64,000 nucleotides of DNA from Fibrobacter sp. (GTDB taxonomy: Bacteria; Fibrobacterota; Fibrobacteria; Fibrobacterales; Fibrobacteraceae): assembly GCA_024398815.1 (NCBI GenBank), contig JAKSIL010000010.1:31800-95799 (forward strand), in the 5' to 3' direction. Below, one piece after another: positions 52,566-60,511 of the stretch. Position numbers and translations under genes: made by a program. The first letter of the stretch is position 1; each line of letters starts with the position of its first letter. The notes under the pieces are model-generated. The model was given only the letters and a program-made list of their open reading frames with translations. It searched no databases and was not told the origin of the DNA.

Positions 52566-53468
52566 ATGAGTAACGTGAAACGCGCAGTCACTATGGGAAA
52601 TTTTGATGGTTGCCATCTGGGCCACCAGGCACTTTTCCGTACCTTGAAGGCAGTCGCCGACGTGAACGGCCTTGTGCCCACGGTCATCAGTTTTGAACCG
52701 CATTCCAATTACGTTTTGCGTGGTCCCGGCGACCCGTTGCTCCTGACGACCACCGAAGAAAAACGCGAATTCATCGAAAGTCTTGGCCTCGAATTCATTG
52801 TGATGCCTTTTGACGAAAATGTGGCGAAACTCCCGTACGATGAATTTGTACGAAACGAACTCATCGAAAAACGCGGTGTCGCCTACATGTTCTTTGGCCA
52901 TGACCATTGCTTTGGCGCTCACGGCAAGGGCAACTACGAAACCATTACGGCGGCATTCCCCGAAATCAGTACGGCAAGCCTCAGCATTGTTTTGCACAAG
53001 GGCGAACGCGTGAGTTCTTCTGCCGTGCGCAATGCGCTCTTGAATGGCGATGTGGACCGCGCCCAGACTTATTTGGGCCGCCCTTATCGTTTGTCCGGAA
53101 CGGTCGTGGTTGGCAAACGCCTTGGTCATACGATTGGATTCCCGACTGCCAACTTGCAGGTGGAACCGTTCAAGTTCTTGCCCAAGGTCGGAGTGTATGT
53201 GGCGTCTGCCCGCCTTGAAGACGGTCGCATTTTCCGCGCCGTGGTGAATATCGGCACTCAGCCTTCTGCGCCCGGAAGCCACCAGTTGGCTATCGAAGCC
53301 TTCTTGCTGGACTTTAACGAAGATATTTACGGCAAGCATCTGGTTCTCGACCTTTTGGCCTACTTGCGTCCGGAACAGAAGTTTGCTAGTATGGAAGACT
53401 TGGTGCGTCAAATCGGTATGGACGCCGATACCGCCAAGAATTATAACGGAAATCACTGGGCTGAATAA
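52566..53468 (+). CDS. ribF: Bifunctional riboflavin kinase / FMN adenylyltransferase
   Basis: 300 aa. N-terminal adenylyltransferase with MGNFDGCHLGHQALF and the ISSSAVR-like SSSAVRNALLNG; C-terminal kinase with GKRLGHTIGFPTANL. Makes FMN and FAD from riboflavin. Seventeen bases after truB; end of the translation block. Confidence 0.95.
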   Translation: MSNVKRAVTMGNFDGCHLGHQALFRTLKAVADVNGLVPTVISFEPHSNYVLRGPGDPLLLTTTEEKREFIESLGLEFIVMPFDENVAKLPYDEFVRNELIEKRGVAYMFFGHDHCFGAHGKGNYETITAAFPEISTASLSIVLHKGERVSSSAVRNALLNGDVDRAQTYLGRPYRLSGTVVVGKRLGHTIGFPTANLQVEPFKFLPKVGVYVASARLEDGRIFRAVVNIGTQPSAPGSHQLAIEAFLLDFNEDIYGKHLVLDLLAYLRPEQKFASMEDLVRQIGMDADTAKNYNGNHWAE

Positions 53469-53495
53469 AATCTGGCACTTTTTTGTGAGGTTCGC

Positions 53496-54842
53496 ATGAT
53501 CGAGTTCGTTCAAAAGAATCGTTGCCGGTTTTTGGCTGCACTATCTTTCCTTTGCGCTTTTGCCGTTTTCTGCTTTATCCATTATTCCGATGGTGACGAT
53601 GCCATTTTTGACGAAGCCGCGCATTCCATGGATTTCGTCACGTATCTGAAAACGCGTTACTTGACATGGACTGGGCGAATGGGTGGCGAAGCCCTTGTCT
53701 ATTGCGTGTTCCGTTTCGGCGGAATCTGGTTTTGGCGTGTGGCGAATGCTGTCATGTTGACTTTGCTTCCCGTTGGAATCTTGTCGCTAGTTTATAAGTC
53801 GTTGTCGAACGAGAAACCGGCTCCGTTCAGGAGCATGGTTATCGCGTTTTTCGGCTTCTTGCTGATGGACATCATGACTTTTGGCCATGCGTGCATTTGG
53901 GTGAACGGTTCCATTTTGTACATGTGGTGTGCCGTTGCTTGTATTTTTGCTTTACGCCCTGTTGCCGATGCTGTTTTTAAAACGGGCGATTTTTCGAAAA
54001 AGCAGTTCTATTATGCCGTTCCGTTGACATTGTTTGCGGCGATGTCCATAGAGCAGTTTGCGATGGTGCTTGTCGGATTTTTGGCGGTGGGCATTGTTGC
54101 GTTACTTCGTCGAAAGGAATTTGTTCCGAAAATGCTGGTTGTACAGTTGGCTGTTGCCGTGGTTGCGCTTGTGGTGTCTGCCGCGGCTCCTGGAAATTCA
54201 TTCCGGACGGCTACGGAAATGGAAACCTGGGTGCCCGCTGAGTATGCGCTTTTGAGCGTTCCTGAGCACTTGTTCATTACCTTGCAATGGCTTGTTTCCT
54301 CTTTTGCCAATGAATTGAGATTGTTTTTTGTAGCCATTTGGCTACTGGGAATTCTTTTGCCAAGTATTGCGCCGAAGTTGAAAATCGCTGCTGGAGTTTT
54401 TGCAGTGGCGGCTTTGCTCCCTTATTTGCATGTGAATCTCTTTGCCGATATGGGGCTTGGGTATATTGATCCAGCGTTTCCTATAGACCATCTGCCGTCT
54501 TTTGCATTGATGACTGTGGGCAATGTTTTTGCCATGGTTTGGTGGATTGCGGCGACCGTCTTTACGGCGTTTTATTTAAGGCTATTGACGAATTCTCTGT
54601 TTCCGTTGTTTGCTTTTGCAGGAGCCATTCTGAGCGAATGCATGATGTACTTTTCACCGACTATCTATGCCTCCGGTGAACGAGTGTACTTTGTATCTTG
54701 CCTGTTGCTGCTTTTTATTGTTCTTGGCCTAGTTCAAAAATTGAAAAGTGAAAAAATCAGGACGGCGTTTGTGGTTGCCATAGTTGTATTTGGCGTCATG
54801 AACGCACTTTCGCAGGTCCCGATAATTCTGTCGAAAATCTAG
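53496..54842 (+). CDS. Polytopic membrane protein (DUF6056-like, glycosyltransferase-C-type fold)
   Basis: 448 aa with about eleven hydrophobic segments. The first extracytoplasmic loop has DGDDAIFDE and TWTGRMGGEAL, which match DUF6056-type proteins (acidic loop plus W-x-GR). These are probably lipid-linked glycosyl transferases of surface polysaccharides, but activity is not established. Begins 27 bases after ribF; cotranscription is possible. Confidence 0.6.
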   Translation: MIEFVQKNRCRFLAALSFLCAFAVFCFIHYSDGDDAIFDEAAHSMDFVTYLKTRYLTWTGRMGGEALVYCVFRFGGIWFWRVANAVMLTLLPVGILSLVYKSLSNEKPAPFRSMVIAFFGFLLMDIMTFGHACIWVNGSILYMWCAVACIFALRPVADAVFKTGDFSKKQFYYAVPLTLFAAMSIEQFAMVLVGFLAVGIVALLRRKEFVPKMLVVQLAVAVVALVVSAAAPGNSFRTATEMETWVPAEYALLSVPEHLFITLQWLVSSFANELRLFFVAIWLLGILLPSIAPKLKIAAGVFAVAALLPYLHVNLFADMGLGYIDPAFPIDHLPSFALMTVGNVFAMVWWIAATVFTAFYLRLLTNSLFPLFAFAGAILSECMMYFSPTIYASGERVYFVSCLLLLFIVLGLVQKLKSEKIRTAFVVAIVVFGVMNALSQVPIILSKI

Positions 54843-54912
54843 AGCTCAATTTTAGGCGAAATTTAGAGCACGACTTAAAGCGCAATCAAAAGCGCAATCT
54901 AAAGCGCGATCG
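54843..54912 (-). repeat. Decaying 12-base tandem repeat at the helicase 3' end
   Basis: Read on the minus strand, GATCGCGCTTTA, GATTGCGCTTTT, GATTGCGCTTTA, AGTCGTGCTCTA, AATTTCGCCTAA and AATTGAGCTCTA succeed one another. The first unit codes for the last residues of the SNF2 protein; the rest is past its stop. Confidence 0.5.
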
Positions 54913-57900
54913 TATTGTCGAGCCCGAATACTTCGCCGAGTTGCTTGTCGTCCATGTCGGCGAGCCATGTTTCGCCTGCGCTCACGGTCATGTCGGCGAT
55001 GGCCTTCTTGGTTTCCAAGAGCGCGTTGATTTTTTCTTCGAAAGTGCCTTTGGTAATAAAGCGGTGGACTTGCACGTTGCGGGTTTGACCGATACGGAAT
55101 GCGCGGTCGGTGGCTTGCGCTTCGATGGCGGGGTTCCACCACAAATCGTAATGAATCACTTGGCTTGCGGCGGTCAGGTTGAGGCCCGTGCCGCCCGCCT
55201 TCAACGAAAGAATGAGAATCTTGGATTCCGGATTTTCCTGGAAGTCCTTGATCATTTCGTTTCTTTGCGTCTGCGTGCAACCGCCGTGGTAGAAATGCGC
55301 GGTGAGTCCGAGTTCCGTTTCGATGCTTTGTTTTAAAACTTCGCCCATTTCGGCGAACTGCGTAAAGATGAGCGTCTTTTCGCCTTGTTCCTGGATGCTC
55401 CTGAGCGTTGCGAACAGCAACTGCAATTTTCCGGAATCTTCCGGGTCGGCGTTCGCTTCGCCCTTCAGGAATGTCTTCGGATGGTTACAGATTTGCTTCA
55501 AGGCGAGAATCATCTGCAAAATGATTCCTTTGCGTTTGAAGAGGGCGTGGGCGTCGTTCGACTTTTCGCTGAGCGCCTGTTCCATTTCAAGCTGTTCCAT
55601 GAAACGGTCGAGCGTCTTTTTGTAGAGGGCCGCCTGCGAGCGTGTGAGCTCCGCGTATTCGTCTTGGATAATCTTGTCGGGCAAGTCGCTGATGATGCTC
55701 TTGTCTGTTTTGAGGCGGCGCAGCATGAAGGGCGCCGTAATCTTCTTGAAATTCTCGGCCACGACCTTGTTGCCGTTTTTCTGGATGGGCGTCTCGAATT
55801 TTTCGCGGAATTCGGTGGCGCTCGGGAAGAACCCGCGGTTTGCGAAGTCCATGATGGTCCAGAATTCCATGAGGCGGTTTTCGACGGGGGTGCCGCTCAT
55901 GGCGATTTTCATGGGCGCCTGCAGTTTGCGCAAAAGCTTACTTTGTTCGCTGTCGGCGTTCTTGATGTTCTGCGCTTCGTCAATTACGACTACTTGCCAT
56001 TGCCTTTCGCTTAAAATGTCGAAGTCCTTGCGGAATGTGGCGTAGGTCGTGAGCAGTACGTGGCTGTTGAACTTTTCCAGGTCGCGGCTTCCGCCGTGGT
56101 AGGCGAATGCGGTAAGTTCCGGGGCGAACTTCTTGATTTCCATTTGCCAGTTGCAAAGGAGGCCTGCGGGCATCACCACGATGGCCTTGCGTTCGTCCAG
56201 TTTCGATTCCTGCTTCATCTTCAAAAGGAACGTGATGACTTGCAGCGTTTTTCCCATGCCCATGTCGTCGGCCAGGATGCAGCCGAAGCCGATTTGCAGG
56301 TTCTTGTACATCCACGAGTAGCCGCGCAGTTGGTAGGGGCGGAGTGTCGCATTCAAGTTTTCGGGGAGGGCGACTTCGGTTTCGGCGCGCCAGGCGTCAA
56401 ACTGTTGCTTGAATTCGCCCGCCATTTCTACGGGGATGTTGTCGCATTCGCCGGTAAAGCAGGCTTGCACAAGTTTTGCCTGCGTGATTTGCGGAACGTC
56501 GTCGGTATCGTCTTCGACATTTTCGTCGCTCTTCTTGTCGGCGGAATCTGCGTTTTCGGCATTGCCTTCTGCGTTGGCGCTATTGCCGCTATTTCCCGCC
56601 GCGGCTTTGCCTTCCAAGCGTTCGCGGAGTTCCTGCAAGTCTTTTTCGGTCACTTGAATGTACTGCGACTTGTATTTTAACAGACCGTCGGCTTTTTCGG
56701 CGAGTTCCAAAAATTCTTCTGCCGAAATGTTTTCTTCGCCCACGGCCACTTCCCAGTCGAAGTCCAACAAGTCGCCCGCGGTAAATGCACCAAAACTCAT
56801 GCTGCCTTGCAAGCGCATCTTGGGCTTCGGCTTCCCGATATGCAAAAGGTTCGAGGGAATTTCCGTCTGGATTCCGAACACTTCCAGTTTCTTGAGGCAG
56901 TCCTGCAAAAATTCCAGCAGGTCCGCACCACGCATCATGATGGGGCTGGAAGCCCGGCGTTCCAGATATTTGCCCATGGGCAAAAAGTAGTCGGCCACGC
57001 CGTTCAAAATGTTGAGTACCGAAAGGAGCCGCGTATCGTTGCTTTCGAAAAGTTCCGAAAGGGGCGTGCGCTTTGATTGAGCGCCTGCGTCACCGTTCCC
57101 GTCCAGTACAAAGACTTCCAGCGCCACGTCGTCGCCGGATTCGTAGCAGACGAACAGAATCTGGCTGCGGAAATCAAGGCTCGAATAAACGGAGAACCAC
57201 TGCTGAATCTTTCCCGGAATCGCATGCGCGTTGTTCGCGAGTTTCCCCGAAACGCAATCGAAGAAGAAGGCGAGAAGGTTCCCGTGATTTGTCTTGAGCG
57301 GTGTCTTGTACGTGCGCGCAAAGCGCAAAAGTTGCCCGATGAAAAGCGAAAGAATGTGCTCTGCGGGTTCGGCGAGTTCCAGGTGCTCTTCGTTTTTCGC
57401 GGTATAGGCGAATTTCTTCGGGGCCGCCACTTCCAAATCCGCGACGATGCTCAGAATGTCCGGGAGCATTTCCGCCGGGAGCCAACGCATTTGCGCGACG
57501 TCTTTCCCGACCCAGAAAACTTGCGGATAGATGGCGCCTGTACGCACCAGGTAAAAAGCCACCTGCAAAACCAGGTGCAGGTAACGCACGGAGTAATGGT
57601 GCCACGAGAAGTTCCCTTCGCTCAAACAACAAAGGGCGCCCATGATGTTTGCCGCGGTCAGGTCCGTCTTTAAAGCCTTTCCGCTGGCGCTTTGTTCAAA
57701 AGTCCAACGCCAGCCGTTTTTGTGGAATGCCCGCAGGCTTTCGTTTTCCATCAAGAAAGTCTTCGCGTTGTAGGCCCTGAAATGCTCCGAAAAGACGGCG
57801 AAGTTCTCGTAGTCGCAAAAGAACTTGCGGATGCCTTCCAGTTCGTCGGTAAAACTCTTGCGGAAGTTCCCGGCGGGGCAGAACTTCGGAAAATTCTGCA

Positions 57901-58678
57901 GCATGGCGGGGAGCACGCGGGAATAGTCCTTCCATTCCTTGAAATTGAATTCCGGCAGGCGCTGGGGCGGCACGCGATTTTGCATTTGGCCGACTTCGCC
58001 GCTTTCACCGCTTCCGCCGTTTCCGCTGTTCCTTGCGAACAAACTTTCGCTGGAATCTTCGCTCAAGTCCAGGTCGTCGGCGTGCTTGGCGGTTTCGTCT
58101 ACCAGTTTGCTTTCTTTGCCGAGCGTGCGGATGAGCGTTGCTTCGGCTGGAGCTTCCAACTCCAATTGCGAGGCCTGCATGTTCTTGTACAGGTTCAAGT
58201 CCAGCCCGTGAATCTTGAACAGGAGGTTCGGCTCGCCGTTTGCCAGGTCCGCGATTTTCAAGAATGTGGCAATGGTGTACTTGCAGGGGAGGGGATCGCG
58301 GCAGTCGCAGCCCATTTTGACGCTTTCCGGGCTATCGAACAATTTAAGGCCGCTTTTGGCTAAGAGTATCTCGATAGATGGGTTGAGGACCTTGTTGTTC
58401 AGGGCGAGGGTTTCGGCCGGCTGCTGGCGCAAAAGACTGGCGAAAAGTTCGCATTTTTCGCTACTGAACCTGGGGAACACGATGTAGTTGTTGTGGAGCC
58501 CGCCGTTTGGCCCTTTTACGACCGAAATCACACGGTTATCCACGATGTCCAGACTCGTGACCTGGCCTCGGACTGCATAGCGCATGCCTGTTGCAACGGC
58601 GTTTGCGTCCGCATCCGCCAGAAGGGCTTCAAGCCACTTTTTGCACCACCATGTGCTTCCGAAATTCCCGAAATCCAT
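54899..58678 (-). CDS. SNF2-family helicase with an N-terminal SWIM-like zinc motif
   Basis: 1259 aa from the ATG at 58678, where FGSTWWCKKWLEAL is the typical SWIM/SNF2 opening; an in-frame GTG at 58792 adds 38 Lys/Phe-rich residues without family support. SWIM-like CDCRDPLPCKY (about 125) has Tyr for the final His. A long middle region follows, then the ATPase (from about 780): ADDMGMGKT, VIDEAQN, SGTPVENR, and the C-terminal helicase lobe SLKAGGTGLNL, HYDLWWNPA, QATDRAFRIGQ. DNA translocase, role unknown. Preceded by TATATT seven bases from the ATG and by a TGCACA palindrome. Confidence 0.85.
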   Translation of the reverse strand: MDFGNFGSTWWCKKWLEALLADADANAVATGMRYAVRGQVTSLDIVDNRVISVVKGPNGGLHNNYIVFPRFSSEKCELFASLLRQQPAETLALNNKVLNPSIEILLAKSGLKLFDSPESVKMGCDCRDPLPCKYTIATFLKIADLANGEPNLLFKIHGLDLNLYKNMQASQLELEAPAEATLIRTLGKESKLVDETAKHADDLDLSEDSSESLFARNSGNGGSGESGEVGQMQNRVPPQRLPEFNFKEWKDYSRVLPAMLQNFPKFCPAGNFRKSFTDELEGIRKFFCDYENFAVFSEHFRAYNAKTFLMENESLRAFHKNGWRWTFEQSASGKALKTDLTAANIMGALCCLSEGNFSWHHYSVRYLHLVLQVAFYLVRTGAIYPQVFWVGKDVAQMRWLPAEMLPDILSIVADLEVAAPKKFAYTAKNEEHLELAEPAEHILSLFIGQLLRFARTYKTPLKTNHGNLLAFFFDCVSGKLANNAHAIPGKIQQWFSVYSSLDFRSQILFVCYESGDDVALEVFVLDGNGDAGAQSKRTPLSELFESNDTRLLSVLNILNGVADYFLPMGKYLERRASSPIMMRGADLLEFLQDCLKKLEVFGIQTEIPSNLLHIGKPKPKMRLQGSMSFGAFTAGDLLDFDWEVAVGEENISAEEFLELAEKADGLLKYKSQYIQVTEKDLQELRERLEGKAAAGNSGNSANAEGNAENADSADKKSDENVEDDTDDVPQITQAKLVQACFTGECDNIPVEMAGEFKQQFDAWRAETEVALPENLNATLRPYQLRGYSWMYKNLQIGFGCILADDMGMGKTLQVITFLLKMKQESKLDERKAIVVMPAGLLCNWQMEIKKFAPELTAFAYHGGSRDLEKFNSHVLLTTYATFRKDFDILSERQWQVVVIDEAQNIKNADSEQSKLLRKLQAPMKIAMSGTPVENRLMEFWTIMDFANRGFFPSATEFREKFETPIQKNGNKVVAENFKKITAPFMLRRLKTDKSIISDLPDKIIQDEYAELTRSQAALYKKTLDRFMEQLEMEQALSEKSNDAHALFKRKGIILQMILALKQICNHPKTFLKGEANADPEDSGKLQLLFATLRSIQEQGEKTLIFTQFAEMGEVLKQSIETELGLTAHFYHGGCTQTQRNEMIKDFQENPESKILILSLKAGGTGLNLTAASQVIHYDLWWNPAIEAQATDRAFRIGQTRNVQVHRFITKGTFEEKINALLETKKAIADMTVSAGETWLADMDDKQLGEVFGLDNTIAL

Positions 58679-58685
58679 GGGGTTA

Positions 58686-58714
58686 AATATAGTAAAATTG
58701 TGCACATTTGTGCA
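58686..58714 (-). promoter_or_regulatory. Possible leaderless promoter and operator of the SNF2 gene
   Basis: On the minus strand, a perfect inverted repeat TGCACA-AA-TGTGCA (58714-58701) precedes TATATT, which ends about seven bases before the ATG at 58678. The palindrome could be an operator. Confidence 0.35.
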
Positions 58715-58850
58715 TAGTTTTCGCGCGGTCTTTTTTGAATTTTTTGACTGGAAAAATTGCGAAAAAAAATGTTTTTTTGTGCGTTTTTTCACAAATTTTC
58801 AAAAAAAAATCGTTTTATGTGTTCTAGCTAACACCTAAAACGGTAAAACA

Positions 58851-58882
58851 TTGCAATCTGGCAGCTCTATAACTATGTTATA
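58851..58882 (+). promoter_or_regulatory. Predicted promoter with overlapping palindrome for the small membrane peptide gene
   Basis: TTGCAA (58851-58856), 17 bases, TATGTT (58874-58879). The perfect inverted repeat TATAAC-TAT-GTTATA (58868-58882) covers the -10, so a repressor could act here. Confidence 0.5.
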
Positions 58883-58922
58883 AAGAAACAAGTCATTTTT
58901 ATTCAAAATGTTGGAGGACGTC

Positions 58923-59021
58923 ATGAACGATAAACCGAAAAGATGGAGCCCAATTGTAGAAAGAATTTTGTGCGTTATTCTTATTGCGTTTTGCGGAGCT
59001 TTAGTAGTCGTCGCTGTATAG
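58923..59021 (+). CDS. Small single-helix membrane peptide, 32 aa
   Basis: ATG 58923 with a clear GGAGG in the proper place. The product has a polar N-terminus (MNDKPKRWSPIVERI) and a hydrophobic C-terminal helix (about residues 15-32, two Cys) ending in Val. It stands alone between the helicase (divergent) and the radical SAM cassette; a promoter lies about 45 bases upstream. Function unknown; a regulatory or toxin-like small membrane protein, or a partner of the cassette, are all possible. Reading as a modification precursor is weak because of its hydrophobicity. Confidence 0.55.
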   Translation: MNDKPKRWSPIVERILCVILIAFCGALVVVAV

Positions 59022-59055
59022 GCGTTTTCGAACATATTTCCTTTCAATGGTAGTG

Positions 59056-59070
59056 CCGAGCGGTTCTCGG
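59056..59070 (+). other. Hairpin between the small peptide gene and the cassette
   Basis: CCGAG-CGGTT-CTCGG, a five-base stem with no T-run. Weak candidate for a terminator or RNA-end structure. Confidence 0.3.
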
Positions 59071-59081
59071 ATTACATTGAA

Positions 59082-59121
59082 TAAATATACTTTGTATATT
59101 TAGCATTAAATAGGATACTAT
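59082..59121 (+). promoter_or_regulatory. Palindromic operator-like site and promoter of the radical SAM cassette
   Basis: Perfect nine-base inverted repeat TAAATATAC-TTT-GTATATTTA (59082-59102). TTGTAT (59092-59097), 18 bases, TACTAT (59116-59121) may be the promoter, with the palindrome covering the -35; AGGA precedes ATG 59140. Typical layout for repression or regulated induction by a dimeric factor. Confidence 0.5.
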
Positions 59122-59139
59122 TTATGTTGCAGGAAATAC

Positions 59140-60495
59140 ATGGATGATTTTATAATTTTTGAACCGTTTTATTCTCACGAAACGGATGCTTATAACCTTA
59201 ATGGTTTTTCCCCTTCAGTTGTAGACAAAGTTTATTTAGATAAACTAGGTGTGAAAGTCCAACCTTCCGAAGAAACGATTCGGGGTCTTGTTCGCGGTTC
59301 GAAGTTGTTCATGGACCGTATCAAGAACAAGACAGTCATTCCCGTTTCTAAACTCTACTTGGAAAACATCGATCCGGATAAAGTTGAAACTGAAATCCAC
59401 AATTATACGGGTCGCTGCCCGACTTTGACGTTTGAAATTAATCCGATTAGGGGTTGCAATGTGGGTTGCCAGTATTGCTTGGTGACGGACGGCGTTCATG
59501 AGCAGAAGTTGGTGGCGTACGAAAACTACCACTTGTATGTTCGCAAACTTTTGGAAGAAATGAACGGTACTCCGACGGCTCCGATTACCGAAGAAGATAT
59601 CCATCGCAAGAACGTGCTTCTCCAGGATTTGGCGACGGCCATTGAAGAGGCTCCGGAACGCAAAAAAGAAATCGAAGCGAAAATCGTTGAAGTGAGCCGA
59701 GGCAAGAACTGGAACCACTACTACTACTTCTCGCCGAAGACGGAAGCGTTCCAGGAACCTACGGTGCAGACGGGAATTGCGCACCGCATCTTGAAGGAAT
59801 TCATTGCGCATTTCAAGAAGTATCCGAATTCCAATGCACGACTCTTTATCGCATCCAAGTCCGGCCCGAAGCACTTGGAATACAAGTACGAAGGCGAATC
59901 GATTCTTGATTTGTTTGAACAGTTGAAGGGTAGAATGCAGTTCAATACGAGCGTCTCCATTATGCCGACGGAATTCCGCAATTTGTTGGAACCTTTTGCC
60001 GCCCCGATTGATGAACGCCTGAAGTCCGTCAAACTTTGTCGTGAACGCGGTGTGCAGTCCAATTCGGCTTTGATTCAGCCAATCATCATGCCTTATTTGA
60101 CCGACGAACACATCAAGGAATTTTTCGATAAACTCCATGATGCGGGCATCATCAATTACAAGCCGGAGTTCCTTACCGCCTGTATGGAAAACTTGGCGAT
60201 GCTTGGCCAGTGGCTTGGGCATTTTGACAAAAACCTGGAACGCGAACTTTACGAGGTCTACTTGAAGCCGAGTAATGCGGACCACCGCAAACAGCGCGGG
60301 CGTACAGCGCCTGAGCGCGAACTCTGCATCAAGGCCATCCAGAAGATGATGGAATATACGCAGACGTTGAACATGTCCACCAGCATTTGCTATTGGGTTC
60401 GCAAACAGCTGCAAATTCCTACAAGTTTGATTCCGATGATCAATAAAAATGGTTTCCAGTGTCTGGGGTACCAATCCAAACTTTTTGAAAAGTAG
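59140..60495 (+). CDS. Radical SAM protein of the spore-photoproduct-lyase-like (SPL) group
   Basis: 451 aa. The [4Fe-4S]/SAM motif CNVGCQYC is near residue 109, preceded by TFEINPIRG. Downstream blocks follow SPL/Rv2578c-like proteins: SPKTEAFQEPTVQTGIAHRI, LFIASKSGPKH, LEPFAAPIDERLKSVKLCRE and PIIMPYLTDEHIKEF. An N-terminal ~100 residues and an inserted charged helix (about 145-190) are extra. Substrate unknown; no second Fe-S Cys cluster is obvious. First gene of the cassette. Confidence 0.8.
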   Translation: MDDFIIFEPFYSHETDAYNLNGFSPSVVDKVYLDKLGVKVQPSEETIRGLVRGSKLFMDRIKNKTVIPVSKLYLENIDPDKVETEIHNYTGRCPTLTFEINPIRGCNVGCQYCLVTDGVHEQKLVAYENYHLYVRKLLEEMNGTPTAPITEEDIHRKNVLLQDLATAIEEAPERKKEIEAKIVEVSRGKNWNHYYYFSPKTEAFQEPTVQTGIAHRILKEFIAHFKKYPNSNARLFIASKSGPKHLEYKYEGESILDLFEQLKGRMQFNTSVSIMPTEFRNLLEPFAAPIDERLKSVKLCRERGVQSNSALIQPIIMPYLTDEHIKEFFDKLHDAGIINYKPEFLTACMENLAMLGQWLGHFDKNLERELYEVYLKPSNADHRKQRGRTAPERELCIKAIQKMMEYTQTLNMSTSICYWVRKQLQIPTSLIPMINKNGFQCLGYQSKLFEK

Positions 60496-60511
60496 CGCCC
60501 GGGAGAAATCT

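Noticed and set aside
57004..57673. Overlapping frames inside the SNF2 gene on both strands
   Set aside because: High GC third positions open several frames; none shows domains, and the helicase frame is continuous.
58835..59047. 70-codon minus-strand frame over the small peptide gene
   Set aside because: No ribosome site, and the plus-strand 32-aa frame has GGAGG and a promoter.
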